This document shows, one piece after another, positions 5,970 to 6,784 of a stretch of DNA of 6,784 bases. The notes beneath the pieces are model-generated. The model saw nothing but the letters and a program-made list of their open reading frames with translations. It ran no database searches and was not told the origin of the DNA. Position 1 is the stretch's first letter. Every line of letters starts with the position of its first letter. A program made the position numbers and the translations under genes. Source of the stretch: Candidatus Pelagibacterales bacterium (GTDB taxonomy: Bacteria > Pseudomonadota > Alphaproteobacteria > TMED109); contig PBIU01000003.1 in the NCBI GenBank assembly GCA_002720535.1, positions 129,442 to 136,225 on the forward strand. The letters are read 5' to 3'.

Positions 5970-6187
5970 ATCTTTAAACCAGCAAATCTTTTATTAAATT
6001 TAGCAACTTGTCCTACATCATCTCTAACTACAGCAGGACCACCAGTCCAAGCTGGATGAGACTTTGAGTCTATATCAAGTTTTAATTTATCTCCTGGTTT
6101 ACCATAAGTTGAACGTGTTTTAAATTCAGTACCATCAGTCATTTGAATTGTAATTTCATGATAATCCGGATGTATATCTTTCTTCAT
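5966..6187 (-). CDS. rpmE: 50S ribosomal protein L31, zinc-free form
   Basis: L31 sits on the large subunit at the intersubunit bridge and contacts 5S rRNA and the small-subunit head. The 73 residues begin MKKDIHPDYHEI and include FKTRSTYGKPGD (22-33), KSHPAWTGG (42-50) and FNKRFAGL (64-71), all L31 landmarks. The Cys residues that bind zinc in E. coli L31 are absent (no CxC or CxxC; SKSHP replaces SKCHP), so this is the C-minus type, in the insertion-bearing form usual in Alphaproteobacteria. AGGA at 6201-6198 lies 10 nt before the ATG, a slightly long spacing. It converges on the thioesterase gene with a 4 bp overlap and diverges from pip. Identity is secure. Confidence 0.97.
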   Translation of the reverse strand: MKKDIHPDYHEITIQMTDGTEFKTRSTYGKPGDKLKLDIDSKSHPAWTGGPAVVRDDVGQVAKFNKRFAGLKI

Positions 6188-6300
6188 AATTTAATTATCC
6201 TATATTTCTTTATTACTAAACCAATTCAATATAAATTAATTTTAAAAACAGATTACTATTTACTAGAACTTTGATATTTATGCAAGTAGGGAAGTATAAA
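6188..6300. promoter_or_regulatory. Divergent intergenic region between rpmE and pip
   Basis: These 113 bp must hold the rpmE promoter and probably that of pip. The only useful minus-strand candidate is TTGCAT (plus 6279-6284) followed 17 nt later by TAAATA, which would give rpmE a leader of some 60-70 nt. I see no convincing plus-strand promoter and no clear hairpin. AGGG at 6288-6291 is the pip ribosome-binding site, 9 nt before ATG 6301. Confidence 0.3.
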
Positions 6301-6784
6301 ATGTCTATGATACAAGATAAAAATTTTCCACAGCCTTACGAAAAGTGTTTTCTTGAAGTAGGTGATGGTCACAAGATATATGTTGAGAAGATAGGTAATT
6401 CTAAAGGTGTACCATTTGTTTTTTTACATGGTGGACCAGGAAGTGGATGTCAAAATAGTCATAGGTCACTTTTTAATTTAGAGGAATCTAATGTTATATT
6501 ATTTGATCAAAGAGGTGCTGGAAGGTCTCTACCTAAAAGGTCTTTACATAAAAATACTACCCAAGATTTGATAGCTGATTTAGAATATATTAGAAAAAAA
6601 TTTAATATAAAAAAATGGTCTATAGTTGGAGGAAGTTGGGGTTCAACCTTAGGTTTAGCGTATTCGGAAAATTTTAATGAATATGTCCAGGGATTAATAT
6701 TAAGATCAGTATTTTTGGGTACAAAATATAATATTAGTTGGGCATTCGAAGAAGCAGCTAGAACATTTAGACCTGAATTATGGA
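6301..6784 (+). CDS. pip: Proline iminopeptidase (prolyl aminopeptidase, S33), 3' truncated by window
   Basis: This alpha/beta-hydrolase removes N-terminal proline from peptides in the cytoplasm. The window holds 161 codons, about half of the usual length of roughly 315, and the frame is still open at the edge. Visible motifs are the oxyanion HGGPGSGC (43-50), DQRGAGRS (69-76) and the nucleophile elbow GGSWGSTLGL (110-119) with Ser112, then the family-typical ILRSVFLG (133-140) and W..EEAARTFRPELW toward the end. The catalytic Asp and His lie beyond the window. ATG 6301 is chosen because AGGG at 6288-6291 precedes it by 9 nt. An in-frame ATG at 6280 would add seven residues but has no ribosome-binding site. 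The gene is divergent from rpmE. The family call is strong; true proline specificity is assumed from the motifs. Confidence 0.93.
   Translation, partial: MSMIQDKNFPQPYEKCFLEVGDGHKIYVEKIGNSKGVPFVFLHGGPGSGCQNSHRSLFNLEESNVILFDQRGAGRSLPKRSLHKNTTQDLIADLEYIRKKFNIKKWSIVGGSWGSTLGLAYSENFNEYVQGLILRSVFLGTKYNISWAFEEAARTFRPELW

Noticed and set aside
6271..6300. TTGATA and TATAAA, 18 nt apart, as a pip promoter
   Set aside because: The -10 would abut the ATG and overlap the RBS, leaving no room for the leader needed to use that RBS.

Overview
The window is a visibly AT-rich, gene-dense stretch of what is almost certainly an alphaproteobacterial chromosome. By eye its G+C is about 30% or lower. Four genes belong to families that are typical of, or largely restricted to, Alphaproteobacteria: a DUF2125 protein, the DUF1013/TrcR regulator, the 61-residue DUF1192 protein, and a cysteine-free 73-residue ribosomal protein L31. 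Low G+C, very short spacers and overlapping gene ends suggest a streamlined, possibly marine, lineage. I cannot fix the genus. There are no mobile elements, tRNAs, rRNAs, CRISPR arrays or obvious signs of horizontal transfer.

Layout. Left edge (plus strand): the 3' end of an unidentified gene overlaps the start of tyrA (prephenate/cyclohexadienyl dehydrogenase, tyrosine synthesis). tyrA runs tail-to-tail into a four-gene minus-strand block. Read in transcription order, that block is qor-like quinone oxidoreductase, trcR (DUF1013), hldE (heptose kinase/adenylyltransferase for LPS core) and a DUF2125 membrane-anchored protein. Spacers between these genes are 40, 18 and 11 nt. Divergent from qor across an 82 bp spacer is a plus-strand pair: the DUF1192 protein and a hotdog acyl-CoA thioesterase. 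The thioesterase runs tail-to-tail into rpmE (minus strand). Divergent from rpmE, a proline iminopeptidase gene (pip) runs off the right edge.

How the genes fit together. This is housekeeping content: amino-acid synthesis, envelope LPS, a cell-cycle-type regulator, a ribosomal protein and a peptidase. I see no dedicated novel system. The points worth a second look are small-scale. The DUF2125 gene has no ATG, GTG, TTG or CTG in frame at its true N-terminus and appears to start at ATT, with a Shine-Dalgarno that overlaps the hldE stop codon. A 3 x 11 nt tandem repeat supplies both the DUF1192 stop codon and the thioesterase ribosome-binding site. TyrA has a Ser-Arg in place of the expected Asp in its cofactor loop, suggesting NADP use. 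Both convergent gene pairs share a palindromic TTAA, with 4 bp overlaps.
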